Origin: Nonomuraea soli
GTDB taxonomy: Bacteria > Actinomycetota > Actinomycetes > Streptosporangiales > Streptosporangiaceae
Assembly (NCBI RefSeq): GCF_013761175.1
Contig: NZ_JACDUR010000003.1
Location: 965,896 to 1,029,895, forward strand
Length of the DNA stretch: 64,000 nt
Reading direction: 5' to 3'
Shown here: in pieces, positions 25,537-35,844 of the stretch
Layout of the letters: every line of letters begins with the position of its first letter
Numbering within the stretch: the first letter of the stretch is position 1
Program-made: the position numbers and the translations under genes
Notes under the pieces: model-generated
What the model was told of the DNA's origin: nothing
The model's database searches: none
The model's input: only the letters and a program-made list of their open reading frames with translations

Positions 25537-25875
25537 ATGGCCAAGCAGATCCAGGAGATTCTCATCGATGACCTCGATGGAGGCGAGGCCAATGAGACGG
25601 TCAGCTTCGCTATTGACGGTGCCTCCTACGAGATTGACCTGAGCGACGGAAACGCCAAGAAGCTGCGTGACGCACTGACGCCTTTCGTGCAGGGTGCTCG
25701 CAAGTCGGGCGCCACCGCCGTTCGCCGACGTGGCGGCGGCCGGGCGAGTTCTCGCCAGATGAGCCGCGACCAGAGCGCGCGTATCCGCGCCTGGGCCAAG
25801 GAGCGGGGGCTGCCGGTCAGCGAGCGTGGCCGCATCGCGGGAAACATCGTGGAGCAGTACGAAGCGGCTCACTAG
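25537..25875 (+). CDS. lsr2: Lsr2 nucleoid-associated xenogeneic silencer
   Basis: A 112-residue H-NS-like protein of actinobacteria. The N-terminal half (AKQIQEILIDDLDGGEA ... SFAIDGASYEIDL) is the oligomerisation domain; the C-terminal half (RDQSARIRAWAKERGLPVS) is the DNA-binding domain with the RGR minor-groove clamp at residues 97-99. It silences AT-rich and horizontally acquired DNA. A good ribosome site (GGAAAGGAATG) precedes the ATG. Position upstream of clpC is conserved in actinomycetes. Confidence 0.97.
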   Translation: MAKQIQEILIDDLDGGEANETVSFAIDGASYEIDLSDGNAKKLRDALTPFVQGARKSGATAVRRRGGGRASSRQMSRDQSARIRAWAKERGLPVSERGRIAGNIVEQYEAAH

Positions 25876-25883
25876 TCGACGCC

Positions 25884-25934
25884 CATGCGCTTATGACGAT
25901 CGCCAAGAACCCCGGCGGATGCCATAAGCGCATG
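25884..25934 (+). terminator. Long inverted repeat downstream of lsr2
   Basis: Perfect 12-bp arms CATGCGCTTATG (25884-25895) and CATAAGCGCATG (25923-25934) with a 27-nt loop, eight bases after the lsr2 stop, followed by a T-rich stretch. Most likely the lsr2 terminator; the large loop and AT-containing stem are unusual for this GC-rich genome. Confidence 0.6.
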
Positions 25935-26130
25935 ATCGTCTTGCTGTCAGGTTTTGCGTTCTTTTCTTGTCTCCGCGCTTTGATCACAGTGCCTCGCGGC
26001 GCCGTACGGCCGTTCACCGCCACGGCCGGGTGTTCGCCCTCGGCGATCAGCGCGTGAGGTCTTTCGGCCTTCTGGCCGGTAGGATGTGGGCACTGCCTCG
26101 TGATGCTTTCTCCGAGAGCCCCTAAACCTC

Positions 26131-26176
26131 GTTCGCTTGCGGCGTATCGGGAACACACCACCCTCAGACAGTAGTT
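26131..26176 (+). promoter_or_regulatory. Candidate ClgR box and SigR/SigH-type promoter of clpC
   Basis: TTCGCTTGCGGCGTA (26132-26146) resembles ClgR operators (CGCY-N3-RGCG core). Just downstream, GGGAAC (26149-26154) and GTTGG (from 26174) are separated by 19 nt, resembling the thiol-oxidative sigma factor consensus (GGAA-N18-20-GTT). ClgR and SigR/SigH both control clp genes in other actinobacteria. If correct, the leader is about 140 nt. Inferred from consensus memory only. Confidence 0.45.
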
Positions 26177-26322
26177 GGATGGAGGGTGAACGCCCTGCTC
26201 TCGGGGAACGTTCTCTGCTATAGAGCGGCAGAGGGCAAGGATCGCCGAGCCAGGGCTAGCATGCGGGATGACGGGACCGGATTTGCCGGGCCTGGGCTGA
26301 CCGCTCTGTGAGGAGCGACGAG

Positions 26323-28827
<2,505 letters not shown>

Positions 28828-28839
28828 CCGGTTCTGCCT

Positions 28840-28881
28840 GAGAAAGGCCCTCGCTCCGAAGCGGAGCGGGGGCCTTTTCTC
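28840..28881 (+). terminator. Strong terminator of clpC
   Basis: About 15-bp stem (AAAGGCCCTCGCTCC pairing with GGAGCGGGGGCCTTT) with a short GAAGC-type loop and TTTTCTC tail, beginning 13 bases after the clpC stop. Confidence 0.9.
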
Positions 28882-29323
28882 ATTTCATAGGATGGCGCGG
28901 CTGGAGGGGGCGGCCATCGCGTGAGGTGGCCCGGGTTGTCCCTCTTGAGGCCGGCGTGCAGCAGAACTCCCGGTGTCTTCTTGCCGAGCCGGCCGGTGGC
29001 AGGGCGGGATCGGGCTCGGCCATGCGTCGTCGCGTGTACAAGATCGCACAGTGGGTGGGAAAAGCGCCCATGGTGCGCGTCCCGCGAACCGAGATGGAAT
29101 GGTTGCCGGATCGGCTATACCACCACCAGAAGTAGTACTACACTCCGTAGAGCAAGACATCGCCAAGTCTCACGCAAGTCTCCCCCAAGAGCAGGCTCCT
29201 AGGGTGAGGCTGCTCCCTGGGGAGTAGTAAGCAGTCAACTCAGGGCGGACGCACCGGAGACCCCGGAGCCGCAATGCTCGAGGCAGGCGAGAACGCCGAC
29301 AGTCGAAGCCGTGGAGGAAGCCG
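28882..29323. other. Intergenic stretch before the EboE-like gene
   Basis: About 440 bases without a gene I can support. It has lower GC than the flanks, a short open frame (28926-29135) with poor codon bias, and a perfect 10-bp palindrome GTAGTACTAC (29132-29141) in an AT-rich patch that could be the promoter/operator region of the downstream gene. CTCCCTGGGGAG near 29211-29222 is another short palindrome. Confidence 0.5.
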
Positions 29324-30259
29324 ATGCGCCTGCGTCACGAGGACGGAACTCTCGTTCACCTGGCCTACAACGCCGGCGTCCACCCCGCCGAGGACCTCGA
29401 GAACCTCATCGCCCACCTGACCCGCTACGCCGTCCCCGTGCGCAAGCGGCTCGGCGTCGAGCGGATGGGCATCGGCCTGTGGTTGTCGCCTGGCGTCGCC
29501 GACCACCTGACCGCCGACCGCATCGAGCTCGTACGGCTGCGCCGCTCCCTGGAGGAGCGCGGGCTGGAGGTCGTCAGCCTCAACGGCACCGGCGGACGCC
29601 ACCAGGAAGCGCCGGGCCCCGACTGGGCCAAGCCCGAGCGCTACCGCTACACGATGGCGCTGGCGAAGATCCTCGCCTTCCTGCTGCCCGAAGACGTACG
29701 GTTCGGCAGCATCTCCACGATTCCGATCGGCTGGCGCCGTGACTGGCCCGCCGACCTGCACTCGATCGCCACCCGCCGCCTGGAGCGCCTGGCCCGCGAG
29801 CTGCGCGGCATCTACAGCGTCACCGGCAAGACCATCCGCGTCGGCTTCGAGCCGTGGCCCGGATGTGTGCTGGAGACGACGGAGCAGGCGCTGGAGCGCG
29901 TGGGCGGCATCGACTCCGAGCATCTCGGGGTCTGCCTCGACGCGTGCAACCTGGCGTGCGGAGACACCGAGGAGTCGGGCACCGCCCTGCGCGGCCTGGC
30001 CCAGGCGGGGGCGCCCGTGGTGAAGCTCGGGCACGTGCACAACCACGAGAGCCCCGACACGGGCGCCGTGCTGCACGACACGCTGGCCGCCATGCTGTCG
30101 GGGGCCGTGGCGGGCACCGCGCACATCGAGGTGGAGATGCACCACCTGGCGGCTCCGCTGAAGGCCAAGGGGCCGGGGGCGCTGGTGTCGGTGCTGGCGG
30201 AGGAGCTCGACTGGGCCCGCACCAACCTCACGGGCCTGGGCCTGCAACTCGCCGCCTGA
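29324..30259 (+). CDS. EboE-like TIM-barrel (xylose-isomerase-like) protein
   Basis: A 311-residue protein of the AP-endonuclease/xylose-isomerase-like TIM barrel superfamily. N-terminal HLAYNAGVHPAEDLENLIAH, GIGLWLSPGVAD and GLEVVSLNGTGG resemble EboE of the eustigmatophyte/bacterial ebo (metabolite traffic) cluster; metal-ligand-like residues occur in GFEPWPGC, CLDACNLACG, KLGHVHNH and IEVEMHH. The other ebo genes (prenyltransferase-like EboC and so on) are not adjacent, so it is an orphan. Function unknown. Confidence 0.62.
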   Translation: MRLRHEDGTLVHLAYNAGVHPAEDLENLIAHLTRYAVPVRKRLGVERMGIGLWLSPGVADHLTADRIELVRLRRSLEERGLEVVSLNGTGGRHQEAPGPDWAKPERYRYTMALAKILAFLLPEDVRFGSISTIPIGWRRDWPADLHSIATRRLERLARELRGIYSVTGKTIRVGFEPWPGCVLETTEQALERVGGIDSEHLGVCLDACNLACGDTEESGTALRGLAQAGAPVVKLGHVHNHESPDTGAVLHDTLAAMLSGAVAGTAHIEVEMHHLAAPLKAKGPGALVSVLAEELDWARTNLTGLGLQLAA

Positions 30260-30272
30260 CAGGATCTCGGCC

Positions 30273-30722
30273 TCAGCTGAACCAGCCCGGCGCGTCCAGC
30301 TTCCATACGTTCTCGGGCGTCATCTTCCGCAGGTCGTTCTCCAGTGCGGCCAGGCGGTCGGCGCCCAGGGTCTCGGCCCAGCGCCGGTGCTGACGCCGCA
30401 GGATCTCACCTGAGCGGATCAGCGCGTCGTACCCGCGGTCGGTCACTTTGACGATCTTCCGCCGGGTGTCCGCCGGATCCACGGCCCGTTCCACGTAGCC
30501 GATCTGCTCCAGCGCCTCCACGGTCTTGCCCGCCGCCTGCTTGGAGACGCCCAGCGTGCGCCCCAGCTCGACGGCGGTGGTGCCCTGGGGCCCGATGGCC
30601 TGCAGCACGAAACCATGCATGGGCCGCATGTCGGGATGACCCTGCCGGGCCAGCTCGGCATGCAGCTCATCGATCATGGTGCGGAAGGCCAGCAGGAAGC
30701 GGAGAGGGAGTTCGCTTGACAC
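30273..30722 (-). CDS. MarR-family repressor
   Basis: A 149-residue winged-helix regulator from GTG 30722 (a TTG at 30731 is possible but has no spacing from AGG). DNA-binding helix-turn-helix: TTAVELGRTLGVSKQAAGKTVEAL, wing DPADTRRKIVKVT. It diverges from a cupin gene, and two operator-like inverted repeats lie in the 56-bp interval (see 30725-30764), so it most likely represses both itself and the cupin gene. No Cys redox sensor is present; ligand unknown. Confidence 0.88.
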   Translation of the reverse strand: MSSELPLRFLLAFRTMIDELHAELARQGHPDMRPMHGFVLQAIGPQGTTAVELGRTLGVSKQAAGKTVEALEQIGYVERAVDPADTRRKIVKVTDRGYDALIRSGEILRRQHRRWAETLGADRLAALENDLRKMTPENVWKLDAPGWFS

Positions 30723-30724
30723 GA

Positions 30725-30764
30725 TAGACAACCTGGTTCACTATTTAGACAACGCCATTGTCTA
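30725..30764. promoter_or_regulatory. Tandem MarR operators between marR and the cupin gene
   Basis: Operator 1 (30746-30764) is TAGACAA-N5-TTGTCTA, a perfect dyad. Operator 2 (30725-30743) is TAGACAA-N5-TTCACTA, matching 5 of 7 in the second arm. Their centres are 21 bp apart, exactly two helical turns, so two dimers could bind the same face. Operator 2 touches the marR start codon; operator 1 lies 14 bp before the cupin ATG. Confidence 0.72.
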
Positions 30765-30778
30765 TCTTAGGAGATCGA

Positions 30779-31147
30779 ATGTTGATTCGCGAGGCCGACG
30801 CGCGCCGAACCGAGACTCCCGGGGGAATCATGACCACCCTTGCCTCTCCGACCCAGGGCGCGGCGGGGCTGTCGATCTGGCGGGTCGAGGGCAAGCCGGG
30901 TGTCTCCGGGCCCGTGCACACCATCAGTGCCGACCAGGTCTGGACCTTCCTGGAGGGAGCCGTGAGCGTACGCCTGGGGGAGGAGGACCTCGCGGTCGTC
31001 GCCGGTGACACCGTGGTGATGCCTGCCGGGGTGGTGCGGCAGGTGACGGCTGGCGAGAGCGGATTCGTGGCCATCTGCACCGCCCCCGCCGAGGCCAGGG
31101 CGGCGGTCGACGGCAAGGACTTCGGAGTCCCGGCCTGGATCGCCTGA
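30779..31147 (+). CDS. Cupin-domain protein
   Basis: A 122-residue small cupin. Motif 1 is G-P-V-H-T-x-x-A-D-Q-V-W-T-F-L-E-G and motif 2 AGDTVVMPAGVVRQVTA; of the usual metal ligands only His in PVHTI and Gln/Glu remain clear, so metal binding is uncertain. Starts at ATG 30779 five bases after AGGAG. Paired with a divergent MarR regulator, which suggests it detoxifies or binds a small compound sensed by MarR; that is inference. Confidence 0.82.
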   Translation: MLIREADARRTETPGGIMTTLASPTQGAAGLSIWRVEGKPGVSGPVHTISADQVWTFLEGAVSVRLGEEDLAVVAGDTVVMPAGVVRQVTAGESGFVAICTAPAEARAAVDGKDFGVPAWIA

Positions 31148-31151
31148 CGGC

Positions 31152-32015
31152 CTAGCCAGGCAGGCGATAGGTGCCGTCGTCGAGGACCTCGGTGAGGCCG
31201 TCGGCGACGAGGCCGTCGAGGGCGCGTTCGCGCTGCACCGCGTCGTCCCACACCACGTCCAGCGCCTCCTTGGGCACCGGCCCGTGCGCGTTGCGCAGGA
31301 CGGCCAGCAGCCTGCCCCGGCACTGCCGGTCGGTGCCCTCGTAGGTCTGTCCCTTGCGTGCCGGCCCGGCGTGCGGGGGCTTGCCCGCCAGGCGCCACGC
31401 ACAACGGTCGGCGATCGGGCAGTCGGCGCATCGTGGTGCGCGTGCCGTACAGACCAGAGCCCCCAGCTCCATCACGGCCACCCCCCACGTCGGGGCGCCC
31501 ACCTCGGGCAGTAGCGACTCGGCCAGGCGCCGCTCGATCGCGGAGGTCGCGGTGGGTGGATACTCCTCCGCCCGGACGGCCCTGGCGAACACCCGCCGTA
31601 CGTTCGTGTCCAGTACGGCATGGCGGCCGGCGAAGGCGAAGCTGGCCACGGCCGCGGCGGTGTATTCGCCGATGCCGGGCAGGGCGAGCAGCGTCGCGTG
31701 GTCGGAGGGCACCTCGCCGCCGTGCTCCTCGGTGATCGCGGTGGCGCAGGCGTGCAGGCGCAGTGCCCGGCGCGGGTAGCCGAGCCGGCCCCAGTGGCGT
31801 ACGGCCTCGCCGGAGGGTTGTGCCGCCAGGTCCTTCGGCGTCGGCCAGCGCTCCATCCACTCCAGCCAGATCGGCAGCACCCGGACCACCGGGGTCTGCT
31901 GCAGCATGATCTCGCTCACGAGGATGCCCCAGGGCGTGGCGTCGGGACGGCGCCACGGAAGATCTCGGGCATTCTCTGCGTACCAGCTCAGGATGGGGGA
32001 GTGCAGGTCGGCCAC
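31152..32015 (-). CDS. mutY: A/G-specific adenine DNA glycosylase
   Basis: A 287-residue HhH-GPD glycosylase removing adenine opposite 8-oxoguanine. Catalytic Glu in EIMLQQTPVVRV, HhH LPGIGEYTAAAV and catalytic Asp in VLDTNVRRV; the 4Fe-4S cluster cysteines have the C-x6-C-x2-C-x5-C spacing in CTARAPRCADCPIADRC. The C-terminal NUDIX-like 8-oxoG-recognition domain is shortened to about 60 residues (GRLLAVLRNAHGPVPKEAL...), as in many actinobacterial forms. GTG start at 32015. Located close to disA and radA, a conserved DNA-repair neighbourhood. Confidence 0.95.
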   Translation of the reverse strand: MADLHSPILSWYAENARDLPWRRPDATPWGILVSEIMLQQTPVVRVLPIWLEWMERWPTPKDLAAQPSGEAVRHWGRLGYPRRALRLHACATAITEEHGGEVPSDHATLLALPGIGEYTAAAVASFAFAGRHAVLDTNVRRVFARAVRAEEYPPTATSAIERRLAESLLPEVGAPTWGVAVMELGALVCTARAPRCADCPIADRCAWRLAGKPPHAGPARKGQTYEGTDRQCRGRLLAVLRNAHGPVPKEALDVVWDDAVQRERALDGLVADGLTEVLDDGTYRLPG

Positions 32016-32075
32016 CAGTCAAGACTACGGCGGGTCGTCACGCTGCAAGCACGGGTTTTCGTTCATGCTGTGCGT

Positions 32076-32768
32076 ATGGAACCGGACACTTTCCGTGGCG
32101 ACGCTGGTGATGTCTACTGGCGCCGGCGCATGAGCGTCCTGGTCGGGGCGCTGGTCGTGGTGGCCGTCGTGGCCTGGGCATGCTCCAGCGGATCCGACGG
32201 GCCCGCGGGCAAGTCGAGTGCTCAGTCGCTCGCAAGTCCCCCGGCCGGCCCGGTGTTGTCCGGGCTGCCGACGTTGAGCCCGTCGCCGACCGTGAGCCCT
32301 TCCTCGTCGGCGTCGCCGTCCGCCAAGCCGTCGGCCTCGGTCAAGGCGGTCGCCGCCAAGCCCAGGCCGCGCAAGCCCGGCATGCCGTGCGAGCGCAGCG
32401 AACTGGTGCTCAGCCTGCAGGGACGCCAGGAGGTCTACACGGGTTCGGCCCAGCCGGGGTTCGTCTACACGCTGGTCAACACCGGGCCGGTCATGTGCAC
32501 CACCGATGTCGGGCCGCGTGCGCTGGAGTTGCTGATCACCTCGGGCCAGGACCGGATCTGGTCGACGGCCGACTGCGTGAGCGGCGAGGACGGCCAGGTT
32601 CACAAGCTGGAGCGGGGGATCCCGCTCGTGCGGACCGTGCAGTGGGATCGCCGCCGGTCCGCGGCCACGTGCGGCAAGGAAGGGCAGGCCGCGCTGGCGG
32701 GCACCTACGTCGCGGTGGTCGACGGCGGCTCCCTGCGCAGTCGCAAGGCGGTCTTCCACCTGCGGTGA
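32076..32768 (+). CDS. Membrane-anchored Ser/Pro-linker protein, unknown domain
   Basis: A 230-residue protein: short cytosolic N-terminus, one transmembrane helix (MSVLVGALVVVAVVAWAC), a Ser/Pro/Ala-rich spacer (about 40-100) and a C-terminal domain with four cysteines (PCERS, VMCTT, ADCVS, ATCGK) and a FVYTLVNTGP motif. This design (anchor, linker, disulfide beta-domain) suits an extracytoplasmic binding protein. The cysteine after the helix is not in a canonical lipobox. Divergent from mutY with 60 bp between. No family recognised. Confidence 0.72.
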   Translation: MEPDTFRGDAGDVYWRRRMSVLVGALVVVAVVAWACSSGSDGPAGKSSAQSLASPPAGPVLSGLPTLSPSPTVSPSSSASPSAKPSASVKAVAAKPRPRKPGMPCERSELVLSLQGRQEVYTGSAQPGFVYTLVNTGPVMCTTDVGPRALELLITSGQDRIWSTADCVSGEDGQVHKLERGIPLVRTVQWDRRRSAATCGKEGQAALAGTYVAVVDGGSLRSRKAVFHLR

Positions 32769-32773
32769 CGGGG

Positions 32774-33184
32774 TCACTCGTGGAAGGGCATGGAGGTCCA
32801 GCCGACCACCATGCCCTCGCTGGTCCAGGTGAGCACGACGCCCTCGGTGGTCCAGGTGAGCACGACGACGGTGATCGCCAGCGCCAGGTGGACCAGCGGC
32901 GTCGGCAGGTTGCGCAGGTCGCGGGCGCGCACGTGGAAGAGGACCGCGACGAGGAAGTAGCACGCCAGCGTGATCGCGGCGGCCAGCCCGAGCGGCGCCC
33001 ACGCCAGCCCTCCGACCAGGCCCGCCGCGCCCGCCAGCAGGAGCGCCGCCAGCAGGTTGAGCCTCGACTCCGCCACTTCCACCCTGGCGTAGGTCCGCAC
33101 GACGTCCTCGCGGTGGCTCAGTTTCCTGGCCGCTGAATACACCAGCAGCCCTGCCAGGATCACGGAGACGACGACGAGCGCCAT
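32774..33184 (-). CDS. DoxX-like membrane protein
   Basis: A 136-residue protein with four hydrophobic helices and the DoxX/MauE pattern (FVGMALVVVSVILAGLLVYSA at the start, ESRLNLLAALLL). The start may be ATG 33184, GTG 33190 or GTG 33202; the last lies inside an inverted repeat. The C-terminus contains a 9-residue tandem duplication (VVLTWTTEG / VVLTWTSEG, then MVVGWTS), from a 27-bp DNA duplication. Function of DoxX-like proteins is unclear; some act in thiosulfate or redox metabolism. Confidence 0.65.
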   Translation of the reverse strand: MALVVVSVILAGLLVYSAARKLSHREDVVRTYARVEVAESRLNLLAALLLAGAAGLVGGLAWAPLGLAAAITLACYFLVAVLFHVRARDLRNLPTPLVHLALAITVVVLTWTTEGVVLTWTSEGMVVGWTSMPFHE

Positions 33185-33188
33185 ACCC

Positions 33189-33216
33189 ACGAATCTAAAC
33201 ACTTGTATAGATTCGT
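33189..33216. promoter_or_regulatory. Inverted repeat at the start of the DoxX-like gene
   Basis: Perfect 9-bp arms ACGAATCTA (33189-33197) and TAGATTCGT (33208-33216) with a 10-nt AT-rich centre. It overlaps possible start codons of the DoxX-like gene and sits between it and disA. Operator or translational hairpin. Confidence 0.5.
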
Positions 33217-33221
33217 CAAGG

Positions 33222-34298
33222 TCAGACGTAACGCTCCAGGATCGACGACTCGGCCAGCCTCGACAGCCCCTCACGCACGCTGCGCGCCCTGGACTCGCCG
33301 ACTCCGCCCACGGCCTGCAGGTCGTCGATGCTGGCGGCCAGGAGCTTCTGCAGGCCCCCGAAGTGGCCGACGAGGCGGTTGACGACCGATCCCGGCAGGC
33401 GCGGCACCTTGGCCAGGAGCCGGAAGCCTCGCGGGCTGGCCGGCCCGTCGAGCGCCTCGCCACCGGAGTAGCCGAGCACGTCGGCCACGGCCCCCAGGTC
33501 GAGCAGCTCGCTCGACGACAGCTTGTTGAGGTCGCGCAGCGCCTGCGGGAAGGCGCGGGAGGTGTCGGAGGGCAGGTAGTCGCGCACGATGAGCTCGCGC
33601 TCCGAATCGACGCCCGCGACCAGCTCTTCGAGCTGCAGCGACAGCAGCCGGCCGTCGGTGCCGAGCTCGACCACGTAGCCCTCGATCTCGTCGGCGATGC
33701 GCCTGACCATCTCGAGCCGCTGCACGACGGCCGCCACGTCGCGGACGGTGACCAGGTCCTCGATCTCGAGCGCCGACAGCGTGCCGGACACCTCGTCGAG
33801 GCGGTGCTTGTAGCGCTCAAGCGTGGCCAGGGCCTGGTTGGCCTTGGAGAGGATCGCCGCCGACTCCTCGAGCACGTAACGGATGCCGTCGAGGTAGAGG
33901 GCGATGATCCGCATCGACTTGCTGATCGCGATGATCGGGAAGCCGGTCTGCCGGGCGACCCGCTGGGCGGTGCGATGGCGGGTGCCGGACTCGTCGGTCG
34001 GGATCGAGGGATCGGGCACGAGGTGAACTCCCGCGCGCACGATCTGGTAGTCGCCCGAGCGCAGCACGATGGCGCCGTCCATCTTGGCCAGCTCGCGCAG
34101 GCCGGTGGCGGAGAACTCGACGTCGAGCTGGAATCCGCCGCTGCAGATGGCCTCGACGTCGGCGTCGTAGCCGAGCACGATCAACCCGCCGGTGTGTCCG
34201 CGCAGGATGCGCTCAAGACCGTCGCGTAGTTGAGTGCCCGGAGCCAGTGCGGCAAGGGCCTCGCGACGGCGGTCGTCGACGCTCCTGTCGTTTCCCAC
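33222..34298 (-). CDS. disA: DNA integrity scanning diadenylate cyclase
   Basis: A 358-residue c-di-AMP synthase from GTG 34298 (extension to 34379 would exceed the family length). The N-terminal DAC domain has the active-site motifs MDGAIVL (DGA) and GTRHRTAQ (RHR); a central helical linker follows; the C-terminal helix-hairpin-helix AVGGVGESRARSVREGL binds branched DNA. DisA pauses c-di-AMP synthesis at recombination intermediates. It follows radA on the same strand (100-nt gap), the conserved radA-disA order; RadA inhibits DisA in Mycobacterium. Confidence 0.97.
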   Translation of the reverse strand: MGNDRSVDDRRREALAALAPGTQLRDGLERILRGHTGGLIVLGYDADVEAICSGGFQLDVEFSATGLRELAKMDGAIVLRSGDYQIVRAGVHLVPDPSIPTDESGTRHRTAQRVARQTGFPIIAISKSMRIIALYLDGIRYVLEESAAILSKANQALATLERYKHRLDEVSGTLSALEIEDLVTVRDVAAVVQRLEMVRRIADEIEGYVVELGTDGRLLSLQLEELVAGVDSERELIVRDYLPSDTSRAFPQALRDLNKLSSSELLDLGAVADVLGYSGGEALDGPASPRGFRLLAKVPRLPGSVVNRLVGHFGGLQKLLAASIDDLQAVGGVGESRARSVREGLSRLAESSILERYV

Positions 34299-34398
34299 GT
34301 GGCCCCCGGTGTCGCTGTATACCAAATCCAGCTTAGCGTTCTCTTGGGGGAAGCCTGCCTGGGGTTTCCAAAGGATCACATCACGAGGGTCAGAAGGA

Positions 34399-35811
34399 TC
34401 AAGTGACGTGAGTCAGGGCATCCCACACATTCTCCGCCTCGACCACCTCGAAGCCGGGCGCGAACTGCGTGGGGCCGACGGGCACGAGCGAACGTTGCTG
34501 CTGGCGGCCGGTGGGCCGGCGGGTGCCCTCGTCGAGTGAGCCCTTGGGCACCAGAGCGCGGGTGAAGCCGAGCCGGGCGGCCTCGGTCAGGCGCCGTCGC
34601 ACGTCGCGCACCGGGCGCAACTCTCCTGCCAGGCCGACCTCGCCCAGGGCGATCAGCCCGGCGGGCAGGGCGCGGTCACCGGCCGCGCTGGCCACCGCGA
34701 GCATGACGGCCAGGTCGACCGCGGGGTCGGCCAGCTTGATGCCGCCCACGGTGGCGGTGAAGACGTCGCAGCCGCCCAGCTTGGCGTTGAGCCTGCGCTC
34801 CAGCACCGCCAGGATGAGCTGCACACGATAGGTGTCGAGCCCGGAGCTGGTGCGGCGCGGCTGCTGGGCCTCGGTGCGGGCGACCAGCGCCTGCACCTCG
34901 GCGGGCAGCGGCCTGGTGCCCTCGACGGTCACGGTGACGCAGGTGCCGGGCACCGGCTTGGTGCGGTGGGAGACGAACAGGCCGGTCGGATCGCTGATGC
35001 CCTCGATGCCGCGCTCGTGCAGGTCGAAGCAGCCGACCTCGTCGGTGGGGCCGAAGCGGTTCTTCACCGCGCGCACCAGGCGCAGCCGGGAGTGGCGGTC
35101 GCCCTCGAAGTTGAGCACCACGTCGACCAGGTGCTCAAGGGTGCGCGGACCGGCGATCGAGCCCTCCTTGGTCACGTGGCCGACGAGCACGGTCGACATG
35201 TCGCGCTCCTTGGCCAGCCGTACGAGGTTGGCGGCGACCTCGCGGACCTGGGTGACGCCGCCGGGGACGCCGGTGGCCTGGGCCGAGCCGATCGTCTGCA
35301 CGGAGTCGACGACGAGCAGCCTGGGCTGGACCTTCTCGACGTGGGTGACCAGCGCCGCCAGCTCGGTCTCGGCCGCGAGGTAGAGCCGGTCGCGCAGGGC
35401 GCCGATGCGGTCGGCGCGCAGGCGCACCTGGGAGGCGGACTCCTCGCCCGTGACGTAGAGGACCGTCTCGCGGTCGGCGAGCTTGGCCGCGGCCTCGAGC
35501 AGCAGGGTCGACTTGCCGATGCCGGGCTCGCCGGCCAGCAGGACCACCGCGCCGGGCACCAGGCCGCCGCCGAGCACGCGGTCGAGCTCGCCGATGCCGG
35601 TGGTGCGGGCGATGGCCACCTCGGCCTTGACCTGGCCGATGGGGATCGCCGGCGCGCTGGTGGCGCCCGCCTGAACGACGTGCACGCCCCTGGCGGCGCC
35701 CTCCTCGTCGACAGTGCCCCACGCCTGGCACTCCGAGCACCGGCCGACCCATTTGAGCGTGCGCCAGCCGCACTCGGTGCAGCGGTATCCAGCTGCAGCT
35801 GTCTTCGCCAT
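34399..35811 (-). CDS. radA: DNA repair protein RadA/Sms
   Basis: A 470-residue RecA-like branch-migration helicase. Start at ATG 35811. Zinc finger cysteines C11, C14, C25 and C28 (CTECGWRTLKWVGRCSEC); Walker A GEPGIGKS at 94-101; RadA signature KNRFG in AVKNRFGPTDEVG; Lon-like C-terminal domain from about residue 300 (GLDTYRVQLILAVLERR ... GEVGLAGELRPV). It processes recombination intermediates and genetically pairs with DisA. The metallopeptidase gene upstream ends 34 nt before. Confidence 0.97.
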   Translation of the reverse strand: MAKTAAAGYRCTECGWRTLKWVGRCSECQAWGTVDEEGAARGVHVVQAGATSAPAIPIGQVKAEVAIARTTGIGELDRVLGGGLVPGAVVLLAGEPGIGKSTLLLEAAAKLADRETVLYVTGEESASQVRLRADRIGALRDRLYLAAETELAALVTHVEKVQPRLLVVDSVQTIGSAQATGVPGGVTQVREVAANLVRLAKERDMSTVLVGHVTKEGSIAGPRTLEHLVDVVLNFEGDRHSRLRLVRAVKNRFGPTDEVGCFDLHERGIEGISDPTGLFVSHRTKPVPGTCVTVTVEGTRPLPAEVQALVARTEAQQPRRTSSGLDTYRVQLILAVLERRLNAKLGGCDVFTATVGGIKLADPAVDLAVMLAVASAAGDRALPAGLIALGEVGLAGELRPVRDVRRRLTEAARLGFTRALVPKGSLDEGTRRPTGRQQQRSLVPVGPTQFAPGFEVVEAENVWDALTHVT

Positions 35812-35844
35812 GCCGAGCAGGCTAGCGGGGCCCGCCGACAAATC

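Noticed and set aside
28926..29135. 69-codon open frame between clpC and the EboE-like gene
   Set aside because: Poor third-position GC, no ribosome site, no recognisable motif.
34299..34379. Upstream extension of DisA
   Set aside because: Would make the protein longer than the family; GTG 34298 has a GGGGG site and gives 358 residues.
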